DNA of 64,000 nt. Origin: Brachypodius melanocephalos. Lineage: Eukaryota; Chordata; Aves; Passeriformes; Pycnonotidae. A program made the position numbers and the translations under genes. The notes beneath the pieces were generated by a model, which did not search any database, had not been told where the DNA came from, and saw only the letters and a list, made by a program, of their open reading frames with translations. The stretch is from the NCBI GenBank assembly GCA_013398615.1, contig VZSR01002395.1, forward strand, positions 3,176,069-3,240,068. The letters are read 5' to 3'. Shown here one piece after another: positions 48,615 to 60,400 of the stretch; the stretch's first letter is position 1, and each line of letters starts with the position of its first letter.

Positions 48615-48795
48615 ATGGGGCAGCAGGTGGGCCGCGTCGGGGAGCCGGGCGCGGGGCTCCAGCACCAGCCGCCGCAGCAGCAGCAGCAGCAGCCGCGGGG
48701 ACTGCGGGGGAGCAGCGCGGCCAGGCCGGCGGGCCGCCGGCGGGAGGCGGCCGGGCGCTCCGCAGAGGGAGGATTCAATGTCTTCACCCAGCACG
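48615..48795 (+). CDS. ABL2: ABL2 (ARG tyrosine kinase), first coding exon, long 1B-type N terminus
   Basis: Encodes the first 60 residues of the ABL-related non-receptor tyrosine kinase, which phosphorylates cytoskeletal and adhesion proteins and binds actin through C-terminal regions not in this window. It begins MGQQVGRVGE: Gly2 after the initiator Met is the N-myristoylation site that helps hold Abl-family kinases autoinhibited. RGSSAARPAGRRR and the end GFNVFTQH match the mammalian 1B isoform closely. The start codon sits in CCGCCATGG. The exon ends one base into the next codon (CAC G|GTGAGC), the right phase for the common exon 2 beginning with Asp in human. A six-CAG run gives Gln21-26, more than in human. 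The exon for the alternative 1A N terminus was not found. The SH3, SH2 and kinase domains lie to the right of the window. Confidence 0.96.
48675..48692 (+). repeat. (CAG)6 coding repeat in ABL2 exon 1
   Basis: Six uninterrupted CAG codons in the ABL2 frame (residues 21-26) within a proline-glutamine stretch. Confidence 0.97.
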
Positions 48796-48906
48796 GTGAG
48801 CGGCCGGGGCGTGGGGGAAAGGGGCGCGATCGGCTTCCCTCCCCTCCCTCTTTTGTTGTGGTGGGTTTACTGGGGGAGGGGAGAGGTAGGCGGGGGGAGC
48901 GGGGCA

Positions 48907-48959
48907 GCCACGTCCCGGGGGATGCTCGCCCCGGCCGCCACGTCCCGGGGGATGCTCGC
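48907..48959. repeat. 30-bp-period direct repeat after ABL2 exon 1
   Basis: The segment GCCACGTCCCGGGGGATGCT plus CGC occurs at 48,907 and again at 48,937, with only a 7-base spacer. GC-rich, in the first bases of intron 1 and still inside the CpG island. Confidence 0.95.
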
Positions 48960-51900
48960 TTTCGGAGGAGCTTTCTCTCCGCACCCGCTGGAGCTGGGAT
49001 CGGGACTGCCCGCCAGCCACAGCGGGAGTGAGGTGGCACCGCTGGGGATTGGGACTTGTGGGGTTCGGTCGCTGTCACCGCGGCGATTCCGAGTTCTGGT
49101 TTTGTTTACAAAGGTAAAGGTAACATGTGCCTTGTCCGACTGTCTGCCGAGGCGTTTGTGACTTGCCGTTCTACATCTGTGAGACTGTATAGCTCCTGAC
49201 AGAGCAAACAATTCCATTTTGACTGGGATATTATAGCTGCCATCTAATTCTCGGTTGAAGTTTTTGCCTGTCCACTTCTATTCTTACAGCTGTAAACCAG
49301 GACTGGAAATGTTTCATGTACACGTTTCTGTAACCTCTCTTGGAAGGACCCCTCCGCAACTTCAAATCTCTCTTTGTTACCATGTTTCTCTTTTTATATG
49401 TAATATTTGTGCATTATGTTAAGATGTTGCCAAGTTTTGGAAGGTGGGATCAACTGAAACCTGTCTGCTTTGACAAGTACATAGAGGGTAAATGTGCGGA
49501 TGCATCTCAAATCCTAAAGACCTGAATCAGTTCTGGAAGGCTTGGCTGGCTTGGCTTTAAAGGGAGAGAGAGTTGTCAGTGTTTATAAAGCAAGGCTGCT
49601 TCTGACAATACACATTTTCTTTTGCTCAATAAAACGAGCTCAGGCAAAAAGATTAAGGAACGTGCAACCAGCAGTCTGAAAGTAAATATCATCTTCTGTG
49701 ACTGCTGACATGTAAGTATCTATCAAAACAAGAGCACAGCACTAAATCTGGTTCTTAAAAATCTCGGTGTTATCACAGCTTTTGAGTTCAGGGAACAGTA
49801 TCAGCTTTAAAACCAAAACAGAACATGCTTGCTGAATGCCTGACCCACAGTTAAACTAAGAGTTGTTATTTTATTGCAACTTCACGTTTTACTCTTGTTA
49901 TTTTTGTACCTTAAAAGGCACTTTGGCTAAAACATTCCTGTCATAGACTGCACACTCACAGTGTTAAGGACATCTCAGAAGTTATGCACATAACCCACTT
50001 CTTTCAGTGGGATGTGTATAAGTCTTTAGTAGCAGAGCGAGAGTGCTGTAGAGACTGCTGTGTACACTCCTGCTAATGTCAAACTGTCTTTTCATGCTTT
50101 GGTACCAAGGTGACTCTTTGGTTCCTGCTCTTACAAAGCAAGGACAGAAAGGATGTTTGTGGGAAGGGCAGTACAGCATGTGGGGATGTGTAGTGACTTC
50201 CCAATAACACAGCTGACTCTGACTCAAGCACTTCTTTTCGTTATTGTTGCATGTTTTGGTAGTAATTTGCTTTAGCATCATGAACAAATCCTTCTAGCTC
50301 TTCCCCACACCCTACTAAATTTCAAAGGTAGAAGGTAAGGAGAATTATTTACATGTGGTGGCAGGGAAGTGGAGAGGAAAAGCTTTCTGAAGCATGCATG
50401 CACACCAAGAAGACAAATTATGCCAGCCCTTCTGCTCTGCTGTCCATAGAATGAGGCCTGGAAGGCCAATGCACTGAATAAAATTGTTCAGTGCCACATA
50501 AAAAGAACGTTGCTCTGGGATAAGGGTGATGGTGGCTTTCAAAATAATTTCTCTACTATTTATATTGCTTAGGTTATCTGCTTCAGTGGTAAGGTAATGG
50601 ACATAGCTTTACTTAGGGTCTTTACTTAGGATCATTTCTGTTATTTTCTTTGCAGACTGTAAAGGAAGGTGTGTCTTAAAAACAAAATACAGATTTTTAT
50701 TCTGTTAGATTATGTAGAAGGGGTAGGACTCTTTCGCAACCCAGATTTTGAGAGTTTCAGAGCAGGCTTTAAACTCCTCTTTCATCTTGGTGGATGCCTT
50801 GACTGTGTTGAATTGTTCCCTGGTTCCATTCACATTTTATTTAGGAATGAGTTAACAAGTCAGTATTAATAATCTGTAGCAAATGCTAGTAAAAGTTTGG
50901 TACCTTTTTAAATACTTGTCTTGGGCAAAAGCTAAAATATGAATCTGGAGTTCACTTCCTTTGTCAGAGAAAATGTTTCCTGTGATCCTGACTCTCCTTG
51001 TCCAAGAGAATTTTTTACCATCAACTTGTATTCTTATTTTTCATTTAAGGACCTTGCTCTCCTGTTTTACTTAGCCAGCAGCAAGCCAGGTTTTCTTTAA
51101 GTGAGTCATATGCTTCTGCTGCTGAGGTGCTCTAGTTGCTGGTGGTATTACTTGATCCAGATGCCTCTTTTCTAGTAATTTCTTTCTGAACTCGACCTCC
51201 CATCCTATTTCTGGGACTTGTATTCACACTGTATGCAAAGTGATGGCAAAAGCACAGGATTGTGGGTTAGCACTCTTGGACCAGTGGCTAAACCAGCCAG
51301 TCACAGGATGGGGCTGGATTATCTCCCTTCCTTGACTTTCCTTGATGCAGTCATGGATGTGATGAATACAACCTGTTGCAGGTATAAATCCCTACCTTGT
51401 GCTGGCAGCTTTCCTACCACGTTGTGCCAGCAGCAAACCTTGCTGAGTACCCCTGCCAAGGTTCATTTTGAGGGCTTGCTTCTTCTGGATTGTTTATGAA
51501 AAGGATGGAAATAAATGATGTTTTCAGCCTCAGACCCATTTTGCTATAGGATTTTGAAGAGCAGTTTGAGTCAAATCGGTGAAGTGTAAAACCCTTTTCA
51601 CCAAGCTACCAGAAACCTGAGACAAACATTTTCACCCAGCTAGCTTGAACCATAGATGTCCTTGAAAATCAAGAGATTGAGTAGAGCCAGTTTGTGCCAC
51701 GATTATTTGCTGGCTTAGAGTTTGTGTGGCAGCAGCCCTACAGGAGAAGCACTACAGGCATTACTTACTTCAGGAGGTACTTTTGGAACAAACAAAGAAT
51801 TTGAAGACATTTTCTGCTTTATGGAAAGAGCAAGGGGATCTGTATTGTGGCACTCCACTATTCCATCATGAGAACAGGCACCTAGACTGCTGGTGCTTTC

Positions 51901-53700
51901 AGCTCACTGTGGTATTGAGTTCTGTGTGTGACACTGAGCAGAAAAGTCCTGAGCAAGCTGATACACTGGTGTGATTCCATTAGTTATGGAGCAAAATTCT
52001 CCAGGATGCAAGATAATAATGGAATTTGCAGTCTTCTGCAATTAGCCCTTTAAAACACCCTCTTGTGAGCCATTCCTGGCATGTTGTCAGTGCCTTATAA
52101 AAGCAGGCTGTGGATTGTAAGCACGTTGGTTGCTGTTAGGGTAGTAGAAAGGACAAGTGTAAACACAAGGATTGTTCAAACACTGATATTCCAACGTGTG
52201 CTCCATTGGAATTCACAAGTACCGCAGGGACAACTCGCGAGGGAAGAGCTGCAGTGAACAGTAGTTACAATCAAATTCTTACAGACCAGTGCAAGCAGAA
52301 AAGACAAGAAGTACTTGGTGATGTTACAGGATGAGCTTTCCCTTCCAGAGAAGGAACAGGGGAGAGAAGAGGGAAGTCGCTTATCTCCTTATCCTTTAAG
52401 AAATTTGTTTGAGGAAAGGGGCACAAGCAACAACAACCAACAACTTCCAAGCTGCACCGACTCTACTCAGCTCCTCGTGTGACCTTTGAACAGTGACACT
52501 CGTAATTTTCTTTCAGAAGAGCACTGATAACAGCCTACTGTACCACGATACTCTTTGGAATGGTGTTAGCATGCTTTTCATCTCCAAAAAGACTCGCTGA
52601 GTGTTGTAGAGCACATACTGCAGGAAAATCAGATTATTTAAATCCTGGCTGGGAAGCCTTTGCAATACCTGTTTGCAATACTGCTGCAGTTGCCTTGGTG
52701 ATATATTTTGGGCTAGTGGAAGGCTCTGCCACACTTGAGCTTTTCATCCAGCAGGCACAGGACATTTGTTCACTGTTTAGTTTTCTAGAGGAGGAGTTTA
52801 GCAACCTTTTGCTATGTGCATCAAGGTCAGGCTAGATAAGCCTATACTTTTAAAAATAAAATTATCATTAAAGCTCCCCTAAGGCAGTCAGAGTGCTATG
52901 ACACATGATAAAAACATTCTAAAATAGGAAGAAGCATAAGTAACACTGTCCCTTTGAAATTCGGCGAAAATGAAGGGCTGGATGCAGGAAAATGGAAAGA
53001 AGGAGAGAGAAAATAGGGTCAGTTTAACAACTGCACTTTGTGGGCTGTCTAAAATGTTCTTTATTTTCATCCCAGTGAACTGCAGCAAGCTCGGGCCAGA
53101 ACAAGTTGCCCACAGACTTTCCTGTCAGTAAATGCCCTGTGCAGATGGAATATAATCACTGTATTCAGTGCCTGGCTTTTTGTACTGTAAATCAGAAATC
53201 TTGTGGGACCACAATATATAAATAACTCTTAACTAATTATTTGGGGAATAAAGGATAGTTCAGCTGAGCATCTAGAGGAACATCACTTATAGAACATGAA
53301 TTTATAGGCATGTTCTCTATTGCATCCTTCTTCATGATATCTAAATTATTCCTGCAGATACATTGCATTAAATATTGATTTTTATGCTTTGTGTTATGCT
53401 GGGAGTTTTGCATAATGAATTTTGCAAATGGGAGGAGACTACCAACTCGATGGAAGGGACAATATAATACTGACTGCTGATCTAATTCTTTTCACATAGA
53501 CAGGGAACAGAGCCTGAAGAAGGTAGGACTGAAATGAAGTTACTTCAAAAGGTTTTACTCAGAACCAGCTTAAAAATCAAATTTCAAAGCCCAGACGTAT
53601 CTCCAGCTTCTCAGTTCTCCCCGTGTAGCAGATGGTGTGGTACAAGTTGTTCTAGCAATATTTCACAAACTTGCTATTGCTTGCAAGCGCAATGTTTTGC

Positions 53701-53714
53701 AAAAAAAAAAAAAA
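53701..53714. repeat. Poly(A) run
   Basis: About 14 consecutive A, followed shortly by a T-rich stretch. Nothing else is recognised beside it. Confidence 0.9.
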
Positions 53715-54379
53715 ATTGTGGATTTTTTTTGGAATTAAGGACATGGCCAAGTGAACAAATTGGTGGGAAATGAACATGGACACATAAGCAAATTGTTACA
53801 AGTGGCTTAAACCGTCCTTTCTTAATCTAGTGGGATTGCCAGCTCACATAGAGTGGGGAGAATTGGAATATCTCCTGGAGATGCTCTAGCAGGGTTGGCT
53901 TCAGGAATATTTTGTGGCTGGTACTGATTACAGATTCTGGGACAGTAAGCCTGAAATCATGTTTTCTCTGGTGTTCAGGAGGAGTGACCTGCTCTGTGAC
54001 CCACTTCAGCATATATCATGTTTGTTTGTTCCTAAAGCAGACCAGTCCTTGCTGAAGTCAAGCTGTACTTTGTAGATCTTTGTTTTATAGCTAAAGCCAG
54101 ATGATCGTTAGCATGATTTATTCTAGCTCATTTCTCTTAGTTGTCACAACTTAAAGTTTCCAGGATACTTACTATCCATAAAGTGCCTTCTAAGTACTGC
54201 TGACAGCTGACTAATTTACAGTCATAAGAAACTATCAAAATCCAGCTAATACAAACCAAGAAACAGCAGTTTGTACTTACTCCAGTACGGATGCGTGGGG
54301 AAGTTGTTAAAAGTAATACAGTTGTGTTTTGTGTGGTGACTTGCAGAGCTCTTTTCACCTGGTTGTATTTCAGAAAGCC

Positions 54380-54399
54380 AGGGATGGATGGATGGATGA
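54380..54399. repeat. (GGAT)4 microsatellite
   Basis: Four or so GGAT/GATG tetramer units in ABL2 intron 1. Confidence 0.9.
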
Positions 54400-55563
54400 C
54401 CACAGACCAAAGCCTCATGTACATCCCGGTTCCAACCTGCTCTCCCAAATCCCCAAACCGTTAGCAGCGCTTTCAACAGCGTGTAATTACCAGTGACACA
54501 AGGCTTGCACTGCACATGGCCCCAGGACTGGCTTTGCAGGTGAATCTGCAATGTAGGCGTAGAGTTTCCTTCTTAACAGCCTTCAGAACGGTATTTACTG
54601 GCAGAGAAATACTTCTCATAGTTCTTTGGGCCACCAGCAGCCTCTTTGCCTCCACACAGCAGGAAAGAAAAGCTTGTGCTGAGGGGTAACAGCATTGACT
54701 TGCTGGGTCTGAGGTCGTGGTTTTCTCACTGTTACTGCATCATCCTTCACGTTTCCCTGGCTTTGTGGTTATGAAATACTTTATTTTAAAGGCTGATCTT
54801 GGTATTACCCATAGAGATTACTCTCTCTGGAGTAAGTGACACTTACAAAACCATTGAGGCTTCCTGTTGGTAACGCTGCAAAACCACAACAACAAAGCTT
54901 AGTTCTGTTACCCATATCTGCTTAGGAAGTTGCCTGTGCTTTGTGGGCTCTCTATAGAAACATGTACATCTCCCAGTACGATTGCTTGTCTGCAGCTGAG
55001 TGTAAATTAACGTTTTAATAGCTGGCTTTCAGTACCAGCTAATTCAGCAGAGGAATTAAAAAAATAATCCCCCCCAAAAAACCACACCAGCCCCAAAATA
55101 ATTTTGCCTTTTTTGAGGAGGAGAAAGATGTACAGAAACACTTCACTAAAAATTAAATTAGTTCTATTTCAATCCTCTAGTGCTTTTAAAAAGTCAGTTA
55201 AACATATTTCTTTGCTTCTTTTTCAAGAAATTCCCCTCTTCTTCTTCTATACTTTCAAGCCAAATATTGTCCTTTAGAATCTTAATATTACCAAGACACT
55301 TCAATTAAAAACAACTACATGTATTAATAAACTTGGAGCTCCACTTACATTAATTTGGAAGTTTTCTGTGACAATAGTGATACAAGAACTGAGACTACAA
55401 TTATGTAAGAAAAGTAGCTCTTAAATGAGGGAACACATTTTTTCTATAAGACAGCATGCCTCATCCTTTATAATGCTACTGAGTTGGATCTTGGTCTCTT
55501 TCCTGGTTTGTTTGATGTTTTCTTGGTTTTATTGTTATTGAAGTGAAAAGGAAGTAGCTTCTT

Positions 55564-55605
55564 GTTAGAAGCTATATATGGCAAAGTTAGAAGCTATATA
55601 TGGCC
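55564..55605. repeat. 22-bp tandem duplication
   Basis: GTTAGAAGCTATATATGGC with a short CAA-type tail occurs at 55,564 and 55,586, the copies differing at one position near the end. Confidence 0.95.
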
Positions 55606-57388
55606 AAGCCATAGGAACCATCTCCTGCTGCTTATGAGTCAAATTAGCAATTGAATTATAGGATAAGAGGATGAGAACATTCTGGATTTGTGACCCTGTG
55701 CACCTCCGTGTCCATTTCTCCTTTTTTTCTCTGATGATAATCCCAACAACAAAGCATCAGGTATGTCTTGGCTATTCCTATTTGCCATCTCAGCTAAGAT
55801 CAGCACCGTGGCTAATTTTGAAACAGGTTTCAGGCTTGCTTCTGGTTGAAAGAAATTGTGTGAATATTGGCTGAATTAGATGAGCATTGTACATTTTGGA
55901 GCATGTAGCATAGATCATGAAGTGTTCCTCTTTCTCAGATTATGTTTTCAGTTAGACTCATTTTTTTTTCAAAAAGTTAGCTGCAGAGAGCAGTGTGCTT
56001 CAGTAAACACACCAAAACCTACAGGAATTGCAAAGTGAAGTGACATTTCCCCATCACAAATTTGTGTACACTCCGACATGGCCTGGGGTAGGAGCTTGTT
56101 GAAATATTGTCATATCCAAGTAGATGGGTATTACATTAACCCTAAATATCAGAGATCTAAAAGGTGTTTACAGAGCACAGATCTGTTTTCTAGACAAAAC
56201 CCCCAAATATTTGTACACTCTAATTTCATAGCCCCTGGATTGTGAAGATAACCCTTCAAACCCAAGCTGGAGTGTAAATTAATATACTGAGGCTTTCCTT
56301 AGCTTGCAAGGTCAGCTCAGTTTCTCAAGATTATTTGCAAGCCTTTGCTGCTCAGGGTTGGTTTTGCTAACCAGCAGTGTCACAGAGTTAACAAGACTGT
56401 TCAGTTTTACTGTTGCTATTCAAAAACCCGTGGGAGGCTGCACGACTGATGAGAATATCAATTTTGTGTTGCTGCTTAGGAAAGCCAAGAGCAGAAGCAG
56501 AGGGAAGGTACTGCTGGAGTGGTATTTCTGAAATTCGCTTAATAATAGAAGGAAATTGGAAAGATCATTTAGATTAGCCTTGAAAGGTTTTTTTAAAAAA
56601 AGAAATTAATGTTTTATTTGCCACCCAGCAATCTGTCAAAACTGGCCAATTAGTGAAAGTCTAGTGACTGTTTAGCAGTAGAAAAGCTTGTTTATGCCAA
56701 TCTTTTAAAAATTGATACAAATTGGGTCATCTAGGAAGAAGGAAATGCGCTCTAAGAAATCTGAATAACCTTGAAGATGTTTTGAATAGTGACATAGCTT
56801 CCTTCCTCCATTAGGTCACTGGATGCAGCAGAACTCAAGGTTATACAGTCCTGAGCTGGTTTGCATAAACATGGACTTAATGCTGGTGTTTAATGCATTT
56901 TTTTTCTTAAAAGACAAGTTTGAATTATAAGGCTTTTTCTATGTTCATCATTCCCTTCAGTACAAGTGAAAAAGAAACAGCATCCATTGTCTGAGAGCTG
57001 ATTTGTGGTCCATCTTCTCTTGTAAATTAAGTTTTTTCATCTATAAACTGACAAATAAAAAACTTCAGTCTAATAGGTGGCAGCTCTCAGGCTCCTAGAT
57101 ACTAAAGTTAAAATAGCAAGTTTTAAAAACTTGAATTGTAAATTGCTGAGTGTCTTTTGTGTGCTCTTTGGAATATTGTTGATTTTAGTAGGTGTAGTTT
57201 TGGTAAAGTTGCTCTCACAGTGGCATAAAGGCTGGGGTAGAGGTGAGACCTTGAACAGGTGCTCTGAAAGTGATTTCTTTGATCATTTTGTGATGATATC
57301 ACTCAATTCTGGTTTGTTTTCAAACCTGCTTTTCACTGACATGGATAGCCATGGAGTAAGCCTCATGAGCTTTATCATTTGTGGCAGT

Positions 57389-57472
57389 AAAATATAAATT
57401 AAAAATAATTTAAAAATATATATATTAAAAATTTTAAAATATATATATTATAAAATATAAATTAAAAATAAT
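57389..57472. repeat. AT-only tract with flanking direct repeats
   Basis: 84 bases made up only of A and T. A 21-bp block starting AAAATATAAATTAAAAAT is found at each end (57,389 and 57,452), flanking two ATATATAT cores. Confidence 0.95.
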
Positions 57473-60400
57473 CCTCTGCAGGCCCCAGAGGATTCCTGTG
57501 CTCTCCTCTCCCACCTCAGAAGATGAGTAGGGTTTGGGGAGATTTTGGCATCTCTTTCTAAGGCAGGGAGATGTCTGAGCTTGGGGAGGGATGAACAGAG
57601 CTTGTGGGATCAATACCACTGGGAAACCTGTGCTCTGGCCTAATTACTCAGTGAAGTGTAGCAAAATACTTTTTCACTAGTAATCAATGGTCTGCTCATT
57701 GTTTGGGGTTGTGTTTGTTGGCTTTACGTAATTTGGATTTATGGTGGAACAAACAGAGAAAGCAGAGGTACTTTATGAGATTGTAAAGGGTTTATCTACA
57801 GAAGATCCTTAGGATAAATAGGAAAATGGAAGTGTTTTGTAGTGCTCGTGTTTTGAGTTACGTTTAGTCTTTTCTGTTTAAATTCAGGATCTTAACCCTG
57901 TGGACATAAGGTTTGCAACATAGATGTGGCAAAGCAGCAGATTTTTCACGTTAGAAGAAACTAGAAGTTTTTTTTTTTACTAACCTAATAAATTTGAGTC
58001 TGATATGAACTACAGAAGAACAAGCCCATTTTTATTCTGTTTTTTGTTTTTGTTTTTTTCTTCCAGAGGTGCATTAGGTGCTTTAGAATTGATTTGCAAA
58101 CTCAATAGATGCTCAAATGATGATTGGAGTGGCCTGGCCTGCCATAGCTATCCTCTGAGACAGAAGTCCAGCAGTTTGAACCCTTGTTAAATCTGCCTTG
58201 ATAGAAAATGTTTTCAATTTTAGGTCATCATAAATAAATATATTTGAGTTCTTTAGGGGTAAAATGCACATATAGAAGGCACTGGTCTGTAAATTGGACT
58301 CATTGTTTGTGTGATAATTCTTGCAGTTAATTAGAAATACAGATGTGCTTTAAAAAGTCAAAATAGACCACAGGGTTTATGTCTGTCAAAGCTGAGTCTT
58401 GTGCAGAAATTCCAATTCTTATTTTGAATATGCCTGTATGGCTTCCATCGACTTTGTTGTCAAAGGGTTGAGCTAAATTCGAACGAGACCCTTGGCACGT
58501 GTCTTTCCATCCACACACAAGCTTTCACCGTGACAGCAGAAGCACAGGGGCTTTTTCTGGGTGCCATGTAAGCATTTCTGCTAAATAAAACACCTTTTCT
58601 TCCTTATTTCGTGGTCGGTGGTAAAGCCAGGAGCTGCTCCTAGGTGCAGCCTGGCTCTGGAATAATGCTCAGCTGGGCTGGCAGTACCTGCTCTTCCCCA
58701 GGTGAGGACTCAGTTTAAACTTTTAAATTTCCAGCTAACAAGGCAGAAGATCTGTCACAGCTGCTGGTGCCAAAGGCTGTTTCCAGCCTGCCACGAGAGG
58801 GTGCTCCGATGCCTTCATTTATCCATTGCTAAAAGGCTTTTTTTTTTCCGCTAAGAAAAGTGGGGTTTGTTATTTAACATTACTGTGTTCCAGCGCAGTG
58901 TTTGAAATAAGTGTTGGGTTATGAAAGCAGGCAGGATCCACATAGCAAAAGGCAGATGTGGCTGTATTAAAATGTAACAATACGTGTTTATTTTGCTTTT
59001 GCCGTTAAGAGCTGGGCTGCTTCCCTTTTAGTTGTTTTGTTTCTGTTGGGTTTTATCCTAAGTTAACTTCATCTGCCAGCAAGGGAAGTTTCCCAACTTG
59101 TTTATGTGCAAGTATGCAGACAGCTTTTCGTGCATGGAAGGACATTAAATCTGATACTTTTGCTGGGTAATCTGAGCACTCAAATTAAGAGTCACTTCTC
59201 ATTGCACTTCTCATCTGTAAAATTGCAAAATGCTTGCTTGGTTTATGGGGCTATTTAGACTTAATTTTGGCGTAAACAAACACAGGAAAGCTGTCTGCAG
59301 GCTAAATTAAATGTTCAGTCATACACTCTTGTCTCATCCTGTAGGCTTTGGAGAAATGTGTTTGTTGTGGCTCTAGCCAGTATTTCAAAACGTTTGTGGC
59401 GTGGTAATAGGTCCAAGGGAAGGGTAATGTTTGTGTTAATTGTTGGACTTGAAAAGGAAGCTCAAAGCACTATGCTATGCTCAGTGTTATCTCTCAAAAA
59501 ATCCATAAAGAGATACAGAGAATTAACAACAGAGAGAGAACTGTAGAATAATGTCTTTGGCTGTTTAGCAGTAGAGCAATACAAAGGGAATTGCAGTAAG
59601 CTTTCATGAAGTTGGGCTGCTGGCTGGGAAACAGGATCTCTGCAGAGAGATCCCAAACCTGGTGTTAAGGGCATGTAATTACCAAAAAATCACATCACCT
59701 GACACCACAGTGGTGTTAACCATTGGCTGCTGAGCTGTGGGGTAGTTGTTACACTGAATTGGGATGCATTTGAGTTTTTCTAAAAGTCACTTATCATTCC
59801 CTTTAATACAAGCCAGTGAAAGGCCATGTTGAAAGAAACATATTGATCAGTCCTAGAACAAACTCCTAGAAAGGAGATATGAAAACCTGTTTAAAATACA
59901 ACCAAGGCAGACTTTCTGTCTTAGATACTGCAATGCATAAGCAAAGGCACAGCTTTTTGTATGTTTAGATACCCTTTTATTCTCCCACAAACTCTCCTAA
60001 CTTGCTACAAAGTTGAGATCTCAGGTGCATTTCAGGCCTTGGCATCTGGTTTGTTACATCCTCCCATCTGCTCTTCCTCTCACAGAAAAATACTCTTCAT
60101 CACAGGGTTACCTCCTGAGCTGCAGGGAGGTGGGCTTGTAATTTTTAAAACCTAATAAAAGCTATTACACAACTAACATCTCTGTTTGTTGGTAGAGAAG
60201 TGGGCTATAGTACATAGAATTAACTGTTCTCATACACCAAAGTGAAGGTTGCAACTGCAAGGATTGCTCTTGTGCTTTTATTAATTAGATGGTGGCCCTG
60301 TGTTGAGAGCAAGTGTCATTTCATAGCTAAAACTGTGTGAAATGAGGGTGTCTGAGGTTTAAGGGGAAACACAATTGAATGTGCAGGTGACTAAGTAGGA

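Larger units (their letters stand above)
48306..49095 (+). promoter_or_regulatory. ABL2: ABL2 CpG-island promoter
   Basis: Dense CpG and GC from just after the CR1 tail through the first exon and into intron 1. It contains GC boxes (GGGCGG near 48,315 and 48,408), a GCGGCCGC site near 48,337, and a pyrimidine tract at 48,365-48,407. No TATA box is seen, as usual for such promoters, so transcription probably starts at several points between the pyrimidine tract and the YY1-type motif. Confidence 0.85.

Noticed and set aside
48362..49078. 238-codon minus-strand open frame and several plus-strand frames over the ABL2 island
   Set aside because: Long open frames are expected in very GC-rich DNA. 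They overlap the ABL2 first exon antisense or out of frame and show low-complexity Ala, Pro, Arg and Gly composition.
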